Numbered from the stretch's first letter, positions 15,852 through 24,722 are shown. The stretch is 33,631 nt of DNA from Candidatus Zhuqueibacterota bacterium (GCA_029262005.1 JAJDAG010000194.1:1-33631); one strand, 5' to 3'. A program made the numbers and translations. Notes: generated by a model from the letters alone, not told the origin.

Positions 15852-16382
15852 ATGGTTGAGATGATTATTAGCGGCTTGGCAATCCTCTTATTGCGAATCG
15901 GACAGGACACTTTGTTTCTTGCCAAAGTTGACGCATTCAATCGCAACAACAACTATTATACAATGGGGATTAATTTTATTGAAGCGATTTACGGCATCAC
16001 AGTCATTAAGATTATACTTGATCTGATGCAGCAGGATCTGACGTATTTAGTGCTATTCGGAGTTGGCTCGATGCTTGGTGGTTGGTTAAGTGTAACGTTA
16101 AAGCGTAAACTCGATAACAAACTTCAGGGCCAGAGGAAATATTTCGCCAGAATTTCACTCGAAAATGACATTGATCGTACCGAACTCATAGAAACTCTGA
16201 AGCAACACAACTTTCAATTTACTGTTGATATTAAAGAGTACATCAATGGTCGTATGAAGACAATTATCCAGGGTTCTCTGGATAACCGACAAAGAATGTA
16301 TGAACTCAAGGATATTTTGAGAGGCCGATCCGGTAAACATGTTACTATAATCCGGGCGGATGATGTCTATTTCTTACGTTAG
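15852..16382 (+). CDS. UPF0316 membrane protein (DUF5698 + DUF2179)
   Basis: 176 aa, the usual length for UPF0316 proteins. Residues 1-80 hold about three membrane helices (including FIEAIYGITVIKIILDLM and YLVLFGVGSMLGGWLSV). The C-terminal half (about 90-176) is a soluble DUF2179-like domain (ELIETLKQHNFQFTVD, then RGRSGKHVTII). The biochemical role of this family is unknown. GGGAG lies before ATG 15852. It converges on the NrfD operon. Confidence 0.8.
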   Translation: MVEMIISGLAILLLRIGQDTLFLAKVDAFNRNNNYYTMGINFIEAIYGITVIKIILDLMQQDLTYLVLFGVGSMLGGWLSVTLKRKLDNKLQGQRKYFARISLENDIDRTELIETLKQHNFQFTVDIKEYINGRMKTIIQGSLDNRQRMYELKDILRGRSGKHVTIIRADDVYFLR

Positions 16383-16536
16383 CAGGAATTGTATTTCCAA
16401 AAACAGACAAATCATCTGTGATAGCGCAAGGTTGAGAATTGAATGATCGTCGTGAACACAATTGCGGCCACTATGGTGGCTTGTGAATCCACCCTGACAG
16501 ACCCAATCAATATCAAGGATGTTCTCCTCTCTCAGC

Positions 16537-18111
16537 TCAGTCTTCTGCCTGGTGACAACTCTCGCAATCGTCTTCAATGCCAAAGGCTTGTTCGCCATTG
16601 TGACATTTCCCGCACGAGTGCACCTCATGCATGGTTCCAGCAGGTATACTTGACGATTCACCCGTTGCAATAATAGCGTAGCCCCCGGCATGGCAGGCTG
16701 TACAATCCGGTCTCTCCTGTATAAGAACGTGGTTTTCATGACTGAAGGTCACCGGCCCGGGACTATCTTCTCCTGCAGGAAACACGATGTTCTTCGGGAG
16801 TTGCAGCTCCTGTTCAAGCGGGTCGACGGAACGGGCAGCATAAAGCGCTGGGGGTTTATTTTGGCCGTTATTGTTGACATGGTTTGCAGCCATTCCGTAA
16901 GCAATGATGCCTGTGAGAAGAACTGCCCAAAATGCAAGAACCACATTACCTGAAAAAGCCGGAGAGTAGGTTTTTGCATTCGGCACACCTTTGCCTGGTT
17001 CAAACTTTTCAAGGCCAAACACAGGGAAGTGTTTTGCCGCGTATACAAAAATCACAAAACCTAACACCACAATAGCAACTGTGACCGCAATCTCTGTCCA
17101 TTTGGGAAAATAGGTCTCGGAATTCAGCATGCCGGTAATGCTGACATTCAGTCTGCTCACCACAAATCCGACAATCACGAGAAGTGCGCTGAAAAACAAA
17201 CCTTCCTCTCTTTCTCGAACCCGGGCGCTGAACAGCAGCACCATTGGCAAAACAACCCCGAGACCAATTTCTCCCCAGAACAGGACCATTTCCCGGCTCA
17301 TGGTAAATGCCAGGGTAAGATTTCCACGGCCGGCGAGATCTTGAAATTTCAGCACCAGGTATACGGCCAGCACCACCACAATGACACGGGCCAAGCTGAC
17401 AAGCACCTCGGGCTCCAGCTTCTTGTTAAAAGCGCGTTGGCTGAGAAAAGACTCGAAAATGACCATGGCGAGTCCCGCGGCAATTGCCGAAATGAAGAAA
17501 AACACAGGCAAGAGAGGAGAGTACCAAAGGCCGTGCAATTTATCCGGGACCAAAACGTAGAGCGTTCCCAAAGAAGATTGATGTAAGGTGGACAGCAGCA
17601 CGCCGAGAATAACCAGAGGAATAAAAAGTGACCGGACCAATCGCAGTGTTTTTTTCAGCTTGAACTTTTCCAGAACAATCGGACTAAACTCAAGTGCCAG
17701 GACAATCGTGTAAAGCGTTACGCACCAGGCCACTTCGAACATCACAGAGTGTGGATTCCACATAATCAGCGGATGCCAGATGCGGTGAGGTCGGCCTAAA
17801 TCAAACAACAGCGCCACAATGACCAGCGAATAGCCCAGGAAGGCTGTCAGAATGACGGGGCGGCTTATAACCTTAAATTTTTCAAGATTAAAAATATGAA
17901 CGGTGGCGGCGATCACAAACCCGCCTGCGGCCAGACCAACGCCAACCAGCACATCAAAGCCAATCCAAATACCCCACGGGAATTCATCTGTGAGGTTGGT
18001 CGCACCCCCCAGGCCTTGCGTAAACCGCACGAACGTCGCATAGATGCCGAGTACAAAGGCAATGCCGGCCACTACTTTCCAGAAACTCAACTTCGTATTT
18101 TGCAGATTCAT
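16537..18111 (-). CDS. NrfD/PsrC-family membrane subunit fused to a triheme cytochrome c domain
   Basis: About 524 aa from ATG 18111; a GTG three codons earlier is possible. The first ~400 residues hold nine or ten membrane helices of the NrfD/PsrC/HybB family (for example DEFPWGIWIGFDVLVGVGLA near the N-terminus), which exchange electrons with quinones. The last ~115 residues are a periplasmic domain with three heme c sites, CTACH, CGKCH and CESCH, preceded by TFSHENH, as in small cytochromes c3/c7. The stand-alone family is about 400 aa, so the fusion is a true extension. It is last in the operon, 46 bp after the ferredoxin gene, its likely partner. Electron flow between quinone pool and periplasmic heme is inferred. 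Confidence 0.9.
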   Translation of the reverse strand: MNLQNTKLSFWKVVAGIAFVLGIYATFVRFTQGLGGATNLTDEFPWGIWIGFDVLVGVGLAAGGFVIAATVHIFNLEKFKVISRPVILTAFLGYSLVIVALLFDLGRPHRIWHPLIMWNPHSVMFEVAWCVTLYTIVLALEFSPIVLEKFKLKKTLRLVRSLFIPLVILGVLLSTLHQSSLGTLYVLVPDKLHGLWYSPLLPVFFFISAIAAGLAMVIFESFLSQRAFNKKLEPEVLVSLARVIVVVLAVYLVLKFQDLAGRGNLTLAFTMSREMVLFWGEIGLGVVLPMVLLFSARVREREEGLFFSALLVIVGFVVSRLNVSITGMLNSETYFPKWTEIAVTVAIVVLGFVIFVYAAKHFPVFGLEKFEPGKGVPNAKTYSPAFSGNVVLAFWAVLLTGIIAYGMAANHVNNNGQNKPPALYAARSVDPLEQELQLPKNIVFPAGEDSPGPVTFSHENHVLIQERPDCTACHAGGYAIIATGESSSIPAGTMHEVHSCGKCHNGEQAFGIEDDCESCHQAED

Positions 18112-18156
18112 GGCATTCACTTACTTTATTATGTTTACCAAAATCAGGCAGCCGCC

Positions 18157-18945
18157 TCAAATGGCCTCCTCTTCATGCCGGGACGCACCAAAAGCCTCGT
18201 CCTCGCTCAATTCGCCATTGCGTACCTTTTCAAGGGTGATACGGCGGTTTATAATCCACCAGATACCGAACATTAGAACGCCGCCCACACCGACTACATT
18301 GGGTATCTTGCGGAGGATTTCCCACGTTAATTTCGGGTAAGCCCCGTTCTTACTGGCTGTCTTGAAACCCAGCTCGGAAAATGGAACGTCTGACAGATAG
18401 AGTACTGAGGTGCCACCGGCTTCCTGAACACCGTAGATATGATCGACGTAACCTCCGGGATTGTCCGCTATTCTCTGCCGGGCGATTGCAATCAGCTTTT
18501 CCCGGTTCCCGAAAATGGTTGCCTGCGCCGGACAAACTTCTGTGCAGGCAGGCTGCTCGCCCCTGGCGATTCGCTTATCATAACACATGATGCATTTTTG
18601 CACCCGCGGCTGCACGGAGTCCCACTCATACTTGGGTATCTCAAAAGGGCAAGCCATAATGCAGTAGCGGCAGCCGATACAGCGATCCTCCTGGTAAATG
18701 ACCGGGCCGGTCTCAGTCTTTTCCAGAGCTGCGACCGGGCAGGCCGAAACACAAGTTGGCTCAAGGCAGTGCATGCACTGACGTCGTATACTTACGCCGC
18801 GCCGCTGCTCAACAAAAGTCCATGTGTTGGCGGCCAACTTTTTAGCGCCATCATCTGCAGGCAAGCCGTTTATCTCCTTACAAGCCCACGCGCATGCCTG
18901 ACAGCCGACGCACTTCGTTAAGTCCGTTAATATTCCGAAACTCAT
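18157..18945 (-). CDS. Four-cluster [4Fe-4S] ferredoxin subunit with C-terminal membrane anchor
   Basis: 262 aa, AGGAGC before the start. Cys motifs CVGCQACAWAC (12-22), CMHCLEPTCVSACP, CIGCRYCIMACP and CIMCYDKR followed by CTEVCP supply four cubane clusters, as in HybA, DmsB, PsrB and HmcB. There is no Tat signal at the N-terminus, unlike HybA. One membrane helix near the C-terminus (NVVGVGGVLMFGIWWII) anchors it, with a short acidic tail. It is the electron-transfer partner of the NrfD protein encoded next. No catalytic molybdenum or hydrogenase subunit is in the window. Confidence 0.92.
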   Translation of the reverse strand: MSFGILTDLTKCVGCQACAWACKEINGLPADDGAKKLAANTWTFVEQRRGVSIRRQCMHCLEPTCVSACPVAALEKTETGPVIYQEDRCIGCRYCIMACPFEIPKYEWDSVQPRVQKCIMCYDKRIARGEQPACTEVCPAQATIFGNREKLIAIARQRIADNPGGYVDHIYGVQEAGGTSVLYLSDVPFSELGFKTASKNGAYPKLTWEILRKIPNVVGVGGVLMFGIWWIINRRITLEKVRNGELSEDEAFGASRHEEEAI

Positions 18946-18995
18946 GACATGCTCCTACTTAGCGTGAATAGGGCAATAGCCCACCGCACAAATCA

Positions 18996-20144
18996 TCAGG
19001 CGTGCAAAAAAGATTTGGAAAAAGCCTCCCAGTATTTCACCTCTTCCGATACCGGCTCGCCCTGACCGTTTCCTTCTTCCCTCTCTGCACTTTTCAGCCC
19101 TTCTACCATCTCGTTGAATCTGTCATATTCTTCCCGGTACCAGGAAACCGCATCCGCGCCAACTTTCAAATGCTGCAAGTCGCGCGTCAGATTGGTCGCC
19201 TCAATGCAACAGATCCAGCCGATTTCATAGGGCTTGATCTTCAAGATGTCGATGGTGCCGGTCAACTCATAGTTTACGGCAGTAACCCGCCCGCTTACAG
19301 GTGACGGGAAAGTCAAAGTCTGCCCGTTACCTTTTATGGAAAACAGACTCTCACCGCGGTTTACTTTGCTGTCTTTCCTGGGCAGAATAATTTCGCTGAT
19401 CTCGCCAACTAGTTTCTGGGTAAAATCGTCCAGTCCGATTCTGACGACGCCGGTCATTTCCACGCTTAGCCACTCGTGTTCCGGCGATATGAAAAGACCT
19501 GCCGGAACATTGAAGACATGCGTCGACTCCTCAGCAGTGGCAGTTGGAGTCACCAGATGAATCTTCGGGCGGATTTGTCGTTCAATCCGATCCTGCCGCC
19601 GAATTAACGATTTGTCGATAAAAGTGACAAGCTCGTCGGCAGTAAATGGTTTTTGAACATAATCGAGCGCACCATATTTCATCGCATCCACAGCAGACTC
19701 GATTGTGGCGTAACCCGTAATCATGATAACGTCAATATCAGGCCGCAGATGTTTAACCGCCTTGGTCACATCCAGTCCATCCATCCCGGGCATTTTGAGA
19801 TCGGTAAACACAAAGTCATAGTCCAGTTTTTTCACCAGACCGAGCGCTTCCTTCCCGGTTTCCACGGTGTCCACAGAGTAGCCGGCTAAAACAAGAATTT
19901 TACGAAAGGTATCAAGTATGATGGCCTCATCATCGACGGCTAGAATTCTGGCATTGGGCGCGTTTACCTCCACTCGCTTCAGGCTTTTGGCCTCATCCGT
20001 GTATTCCAGCTTCAGGCCAATATCAAGCGCTTCCTCTCTCTGTAATCTAACGCCTCTTTCGTGCCATCTCCGCGTAGCATAGCGGACCAGAACATCCGCC
20101 GTGATGAATGCAACAAACATAAACACAACCATTAATGCTACCAT
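18996..20144 (-). CDS. Membrane-anchored response regulator with GcvH-like domain
   Basis: 382 aa, GGAGG before the start. Order: membrane helix (about 2-20), linker, receiver domain (about 66-182; phospho-acceptor D115 in FTDLKMPG, acidic pair D71/D72, conserved KPF), then a domain like glycine-cleavage H protein (about 215-315; PEHEWLSVEMTGVVRIGLDD, then PSPVSGRVTAVN). In GcvH the lipoyl Lys lies eight residues before the Pro of PVSG; here K271 is eleven before, so lipoylation is doubtful. There is no DNA-binding or AAA domain, so it does not look like a transcription factor. It probably acts by contact with the electron-transfer subunits. Confidence 0.87.
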   Translation of the reverse strand: MVALMVVFMFVAFITADVLVRYATRRWHERGVRLQREEALDIGLKLEYTDEAKSLKRVEVNAPNARILAVDDEAIILDTFRKILVLAGYSVDTVETGKEALGLVKKLDYDFVFTDLKMPGMDGLDVTKAVKHLRPDIDVIMITGYATIESAVDAMKYGALDYVQKPFTADELVTFIDKSLIRRQDRIERQIRPKIHLVTPTATAEESTHVFNVPAGLFISPEHEWLSVEMTGVVRIGLDDFTQKLVGEISEIILPRKDSKVNRGESLFSIKGNGQTLTFPSPVSGRVTAVNYELTGTIDILKIKPYEIGWICCIEATNLTRDLQHLKVGADAVSWYREEYDRFNEMVEGLKSAEREEGNGQGEPVSEEVKYWEAFSKSFLHA

Positions 20145-20188
20145 GGTGTACCTCCGACTATTTTAGTAATGCCAAGAGCAAATGGCTA

Positions 20189-20965
20189 TCAGCACCTTGC
20201 GAAACCTGTGAGATGCTGCAATTCACTTTTAAGCTGAGTGGGCGCCATTCGCACGAGCCAGCCCCGATTAAATGGATCAATATCAAGAAGCTTCATGTTC
20301 CCCGGTAATTGAGAATTGATTTCAAGAACGCTGCCTGTCAAGGGCGCTCGAACAATATGTATTTCACCCTCCCGGTTAATAATTTTTGCGCAAGCGTTAC
20401 CCTGCAAAATCGTGGTTCCCGATTCGGGCAATTCGATCCGGAGGGTTTTCCCCATAAAGTGTGGAAAAGTAACGCCCAGCGTTACCACCGCGAGACCGGA
20501 GGGCTGAACGCGGACTTGCACATGCTTACCCAGCCCATAGTATTCAATGTTGTTATCAGTTGCTTCAAAGTGGCTTTCACTGGTTTTTCCTGCCGCCTGG
20601 AATCGTAACGCTCTTTGAACTGAGCCAAGCAATTCACCCGTTTCGAATGGCTTGGCGACAAAATCAAACACGCCGGTTTTGAAACATGTGATGGCGCTCT
20701 CGAGTGTTGCATAACCCGTCACAACTACGATTGGCAGTTCAGGCCTTAACCGGCGTAACTCGGTAACCAAATCGAATCCAGAGTGGTCAGGCAGCATGAG
20801 GTCGGCCAGGACCAAGTTGAAACCCTGACTGTCCGCCTTACTTAAACCTTCCGCAACAGTCCCTGCGTGGTCAACACTCAGGCCGGCCGGAACAAGCGTC
20901 CTTTGGGCAGATAGAACCACGATGGGCTCATCATCAACGATGAGGATGTCATGTTTAGGAGCCAA
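20189..20965 (-). CDS. Response regulator with degenerate GcvH-like domain
   Basis: 258 aa. The start is TTG 20965 with AAGGA upstream; it overlaps the end of the sensor kinase gene by 11 bp, so the pair is translationally coupled. Receiver domain 5-120 has D11/D12, phospho-acceptor D55 (LADLMLPD), TGYATLES and KPF. The second half resembles the H-protein-like domain of the next gene (GLAVVTLGVTFPHFMGKTL, then APLTGSVLEIN) but lacks any lysine at the lipoyl position. There is no output domain for DNA binding. It is likely the first receiver for the kinase, with the membrane-anchored paralogue second. Confidence 0.88.
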   Translation of the reverse strand: MAPKHDILIVDDEPIVVLSAQRTLVPAGLSVDHAGTVAEGLSKADSQGFNLVLADLMLPDHSGFDLVTELRRLRPELPIVVVTGYATLESAITCFKTGVFDFVAKPFETGELLGSVQRALRFQAAGKTSESHFEATDNNIEYYGLGKHVQVRVQPSGLAVVTLGVTFPHFMGKTLRIELPESGTTILQGNACAKIINREGEIHIVRAPLTGSVLEINSQLPGNMKLLDIDPFNRGWLVRMAPTQLKSELQHLTGFARC

Positions 20966-22502
20966 CTCTTTCGTCCTTCATAAGGTCACTTAAACTATTG
21001 TTTCCGGCAGCAGCCGTGACAGGGAGCGATATGAGAAAATTCGTCCCTTTCCCCACCTCACTCTTCACATCTATTTTCCCCCCGTGCTCTTCTATCACCC
21101 CCCAGACAACAGCCAAACCAAGCCCGGTTCCCTTCTGCCCTTTGGTGCTGAAAAATGGATCAAATATCTTGTCGAAATGCTTTTTATCGATTCCAGAACC
21201 CGTGTCTGACACACTTATCCTGACAGCCGGCTGACCGTCTCCGCCTTCGTTTTTGGTTTCGATGATAATCTGACCTGCTGTTTTGCCGATAGCATCTATC
21301 GCGTTCACCAGCAAGTTTGTGAAAACCTGCTGCATGCTGCCGGAGTCTACATAAACCGCCGGCAAATCAGGACTCAGCTTCTTCACCACATCAATGCCTT
21401 TGATGGCAAACTGGTTCTGAAGAATCGCCAGGGTGTTTAAGATCACTTCGTTGATCTGCAGGTTGTGCTTCTTCTGAGGCGCCTGTCTGGAAAAATCAAG
21501 CAGCCCTTTCACAATGTCGCGACACCGCTTGGTTTCGCGCACGATAACCTCCAGGTCCTCTTTTGATTCCCCGTCACCCTCGAGCCTTTTCAAGAGGAAA
21601 CTGCTGTAGGCCAGGACACCGGTAAGTGGATTGTTTATCTCATGCGCAACGCCGGCTGCCAGGCGTCCCAACGAAGCCAGCTTCTCGGAGTGATAAAGTT
21701 GGCGCTGCGCATCGGCCAACCTCGCGGTCATTTTGTTGAATGAATCGCCCAGGTAAGCCAACTCGCCGTCTTTGATTTTACCGATCTTGTAATCCAGTCT
21801 GCCTATTGCAACCATGTTTATGCCCTGAACCAGTTGACTCACAGGTTTGCCGACCAGACTTTGCACCAGCCACCAAATCAGCAGACTGGTTGCAGCGATG
21901 GCACTGATGGTAAGGAGCACCATTTTAAATTCATTCGCCGCAATTTGATTTTCCACTTCCGCCAAACTCATGGTGACATCAAGGACGCCAAGCACTTTTT
22001 TATCTTTGGCATGGGCATGACAATCGGCCTGCCAGCAACCTGCTTCATTGTAAATTGGGTTTATGATGCCAAGGCTCTTGCTGCCGTTTCCCGACGGCTC
22101 AAAAACGCGGGTGCGTTCGGTAATTGTGAGTTTTTCGAGCACCTCGTCGGCGCGATGACAGGCATAACACGATTCGGCTTCTTTATCCAGAAGCTGGCCA
22201 ATCTCGCCTTTGTCGGATGAATAAATTATTTTGCCTTCTTTGTTGAATATGCGGACCTTCTCAATGCCCTTCTGCTCGCCGATGCTGTCGATAATTCGAT
22301 GCACACCTTCGCGTTGATTCAGTAGCATATCGTATTTTGTGCTGCCCTTGATAGTTTCGCTCAACCGGTCGGCATTGTACTCCACCTGGTTTATCAGAGC
22401 CTGATGCTGGGATGTGATAATTATGTAGGAGAAAATGGCTATGGTGGCCACAGTTACGCTGGAAACCGCCAGCATAAGTTTCAAACCGATGTTCTTTCGC
22501 AT
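20955..22502 (-). CDS. Sensor histidine kinase with periplasmic heme c motifs
   Basis: About 515 aa from ATG 22502 with AAGGGTGG upstream; a TTG six codons earlier is possible. Two membrane helices (about 10-30 and 194-216) enclose a periplasmic domain with CYACH (112-116) and CWQADCH (156-162), CxxCH and Cx4CH heme-binding patterns. HAMP (217-265), HisKA with H287 (AAGVAHEINNPLTG) and a HATPase domain (DTGSGIDKKHFDKIFDPFF, then GTGLGLAVV) follow. It would sense redox state or a gas ligand in the periplasm and phosphorylate the two response regulators encoded downstream. Heme attachment needs the cytochrome c maturation system, expected in a cell with the triheme protein of this operon. Confidence 0.92.
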   Translation of the reverse strand: MRKNIGLKLMLAVSSVTVATIAIFSYIIITSQHQALINQVEYNADRLSETIKGSTKYDMLLNQREGVHRIIDSIGEQKGIEKVRIFNKEGKIIYSSDKGEIGQLLDKEAESCYACHRADEVLEKLTITERTRVFEPSGNGSKSLGIINPIYNEAGCWQADCHAHAKDKKVLGVLDVTMSLAEVENQIAANEFKMVLLTISAIAATSLLIWWLVQSLVGKPVSQLVQGINMVAIGRLDYKIGKIKDGELAYLGDSFNKMTARLADAQRQLYHSEKLASLGRLAAGVAHEINNPLTGVLAYSSFLLKRLEGDGESKEDLEVIVRETKRCRDIVKGLLDFSRQAPQKKHNLQINEVILNTLAILQNQFAIKGIDVVKKLSPDLPAVYVDSGSMQQVFTNLLVNAIDAIGKTAGQIIIETKNEGGDGQPAVRISVSDTGSGIDKKHFDKIFDPFFSTKGQKGTGLGLAVVWGVIEEHGGKIDVKSEVGKGTNFLISLPVTAAAGNNSLSDLMKDERVGS

Positions 22503-22851
22503 TCTAACCACCCTTAACAAAACAAGTCACAACCGAACAGACAAACTTCGTACCAAACAGCCCAGCATTTTCTGAGGATCGATTTAGCCTAAACCATTGT
22601 TTATTAAAACGAGAAATTATCCGTTGGTTGCCTGGAGGGCAAGAAATATCTTATTCCTAAGAATCTTTATTTGTAGAGAGTTATTTTTTGGAAAATTTGG
22701 GCTGAACCAAAGCATACCAGATTAACACTTAACCGCCGGGGAGAATCATCAATGGTGCGGCAATGCCACGGGCCAAGCCACGTGGCACACCGCCTCCTAT
22801 TCATTTCTTGTCAGAGGCACCCGCCGATGGAGGTGGGAGAGGCATGTATGA
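22503..22851. other. Upstream region of the kinase operon, no gene seen
   Basis: Contains the likely promoter of the minus-strand operon; no clear boxes could be assigned. The part 22770-22851 may be the decayed upstream portion of the transposase that follows, since GGGRGM-like codons occur near 22829-22846 in another frame. Confidence 0.35.
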
Positions 22852-23049
22852 GTCCGACTATTTCTCCCTACATTAGTTGCCACTCAACACAACCCTGTAA
22901 TTAAAAAGTACTATCGAAACATGGTTGACAAGCAGGGCAAATGCAAGCGGGTTGTACTCAGCGCAGCTACCAGAAAAATACTCTGTATTATCAACTCCAT
23001 AATAAAAGACCATCACTATTGGCAGCCCAAATGCCCGGAAACGGCTTGA
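22852..23049 (+). pseudogene. 3' remnant of an IS110-family transposase
   Basis: 65 codons ending in TGA 23047-23049, with an in-frame stop just before 22852. The sequence VRLFLPTLVATQHNPVIKKY, then RKILCIINSIIKDHHYW, matches the C-terminal pattern of IS110-type transposases (VR.ALYM.ALVA.R.NPV, KM.A.VA.MRKLL.ILNAM). The catalytic DEDD and Ser parts are missing, so it is dead. Recognition is from the motif, not a search. Confidence 0.6.
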
Positions 23050-23151
23050 TTTTCAAGACAGTCGCTACGGGAATAGCGCACAAAATTGAAATGACTTGCA
23101 TTCACTCAAATCCCGGAGGCTACAGCAAATTCTCAGATGAACCGATTTTGT

Positions 23152-23700
23152 TTATTTGAGCGGATTAGCTTTTTGCACAGCTGTTATAGTATCCAGCAAT
23201 TTAGGATTTTCCACGAACATTCTATACTGCATCATCCTTAAAACAGTCACAAAATCTTTCCACTCCGACATGAAGGACTCCGGGCCTGTTATTATTTCTT
23301 TCGCCTCTTCAATGCTGCAATTGATATATTCTGAAAAACTTTTTGAGACCAATTCTTGTTCCAAGGATTCAATAATTTTCTTGAACTCGTTTTCATCAAG
23401 CCAAACACCCCGGCAGGAGGGACAATAGTCAACTTCTACGGCAGTGGCTCCGTAGTCAATCGTCTGGTTCTGAGTTTTACAGACCGGACAGTTGATACCG
23501 GAGGTCTTTGCTTTGAATCTGTCTTCATGTTTCCAGATTTCAAAATCCATCCAATTAAGATCAGAATCTGTTATGTCTTTAGCCTGCCGCAACTCGTCCT
23601 TGTCAAACCAAACACCATTACACTGTTCACATTCATCGACTTCTACAGGTCCAATAACTTTTGGCGTAAGTTGAATTTTACATCTTGGGCAAGATTTCAT
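23152..23700 (-). CDS. Double zinc-ribbon (TFIIB-type zf) protein
   Basis: 182 aa with AAGGAGG before the start. Two zf-TFIIB modules are visible: CPRC with CEQC then GVWFDKDEL (4-37), and CPVC with CPSC then GVWLDENEF (about 71-107). The third part (110-182) is helical and hydrophilic. Such proteins bind zinc; their targets are unknown. It is a single gene and the frame is intact. Confidence 0.82.
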   Translation of the reverse strand: MKSCPRCKIQLTPKVIGPVEVDECEQCNGVWFDKDELRQAKDITDSDLNWMDFEIWKHEDRFKAKTSGINCPVCKTQNQTIDYGATAVEVDYCPSCRGVWLDENEFKKIIESLEQELVSKSFSEYINCSIEEAKEIITGPESFMSEWKDFVTVLRMMQYRMFVENPKLLDTITAVQKANPLK

Positions 23701-23772
23701 CCTTTATCCTCCTTGTGATATGATTTTGTTGTTTTGTTTAATCCATTAAATCTGACGATTGAGTTCCCCTGC

Positions 23773-24048
23773 TACGCTCGCAGGAGATTTACACACCCTT
23801 GCCATTTTACCATGAAATCCCCTGCGAAACCAATGAATAAGGAATTTCATTCCATGCAACAATTGTATGGGTGGTGAAATAAATGCCATTGTCATCACCT
23901 ATTCTGTATCGGCCCCTATTTTCGATTTCAACATCTGCTACTCATCATTGTTCAGGCTTCATTTTCGGGACACAGTCCCTGACTTATGGGTGCGTCGGCG
24001 CTGACCGGGTGAGCAGTGCCAGTTGGTTACACCCCCCCGCCGAGCGTA
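23773..24048. repeat. MITE-like element family B, copy 1
   Basis: Begins TACGCTCGCAGGAGATTTAC and ends, on the other strand, with TACGCTCGGCGGGGG, forming imperfect terminal inverted repeats of about 22 bp. Inside are CCAATGAATAAGGAATTTC and GTCCCTGACTTATGGGTGCG, both shared with the copy at 26170-26466. No reading frame of size, so it would be a non-autonomous element. Confidence 0.65.
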
Positions 24049-24070
24049 ACGATTCACCAATGCGAAGCAG

Positions 24071-24550
24071 CTATTCCCGGGGAACTGAGCGCCTGGCCAG
24101 AAGTCGAAACTGCCGGAAATGGTGGTGAAAGTGCACACCGTGCGCACGGCTCCAGGAGCCAGGTGTAAGCGGCCCCAGAATCGTATGAATCGCCTGGCAC
24201 TCAGGCATTTCCTCGAGCCTCTTTACGAAGCGGTCGAGAGCCGAAATGAGCAGTTCCCTCTCAACTGCAAAGACCTCGTCGGCCGGCGGTAGCCAGTATG
24301 CCGGCAATCGAGTCCTCGAAGGCGGCCATACTGTGAAAACATGGAAGAACAACAGCCAGATAATCTTCCGGAGAATCGGGATACTGCGGTCGGAGACTTC
24401 GACCTCGCCCAACGATATCTCCAGCGCCCGTCGCAGATGACGCATCATGGTTTTGGCGTCCAACCGGCCCCACCTGGGCTTCGACTCCGGCGTCAACAGG
24501 CTGATACGGTTTTTGAAATAGGCAAGATGCTCCGAAGTCAGTGTCCTCAT
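24071..24550 (-). CDS. DUF1569 family protein
   Basis: 159 aa. PRWGRLDAKTMMRHLRRALE near the N-terminus and LGPLTPGSWSRAHGVHFHHH with FRQF near the C-terminus fit DUF1569, a DinB-like four-helix family with a His-based metal site. The start ATG overlaps the stop of a 47-codon frame upstream (ATGA), which suggests translational coupling. The reading frame overlaps none of the flanking repeats. Function unknown. Confidence 0.7.
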   Translation of the reverse strand: MRTLTSEHLAYFKNRISLLTPESKPRWGRLDAKTMMRHLRRALEISLGEVEVSDRSIPILRKIIWLLFFHVFTVWPPSRTRLPAYWLPPADEVFAVERELLISALDRFVKRLEEMPECQAIHTILGPLTPGSWSRAHGVHFHHHFRQFRLLARRSVPRE

Positions 24551-24690
24551 AGTAAGCTCTCAGCTTTGATGCCGTACTGCCATGCAGGCGACGAACAAAG
24601 TGGCCGGAGCCAATACCCGATTGTCTTCGAAACAGAACCAGGTACTGCCGTGGCAATGGCGAAAAAGGTTATTCCTGTCTTGAGACGCAT
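24547..24690 (-). CDS. 47-aa small protein upstream of DUF1569
   Basis: ATG 24690 follows a good ribosome site (AAGGAGA). MRLKTGITFFAIATAVPGSV looks like a short membrane or signal segment; the rest (IGYWLRPLCSSPAWQYG) is not recognised. Its TGA overlaps the DUF1569 start by ATGA. It could be a small coupled protein or the N-terminal part of a frameshifted membrane protein. Confidence 0.4.
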   Translation of the reverse strand: MRLKTGITFFAIATAVPGSVSKTIGYWLRPLCSSPAWQYGIKAESLL

Positions 24691-24722
24691 ATCGTTCGCT
24701 TTCTCCTTTGGCTGCATATCAC

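Noticed and set aside
22740-22800. Sigma-54 promoter for the kinase operon
   Set aside because: A TGGCCCG...TTGC pattern on the minus strand has its GG and GC one base too far apart, and the regulators lack the AAA domain used with sigma-54.
22770-22851. Active IS110 element
   Set aside because: Only the C-terminal part of the transposase remains, with stops and frame changes upstream and no element ends visible.
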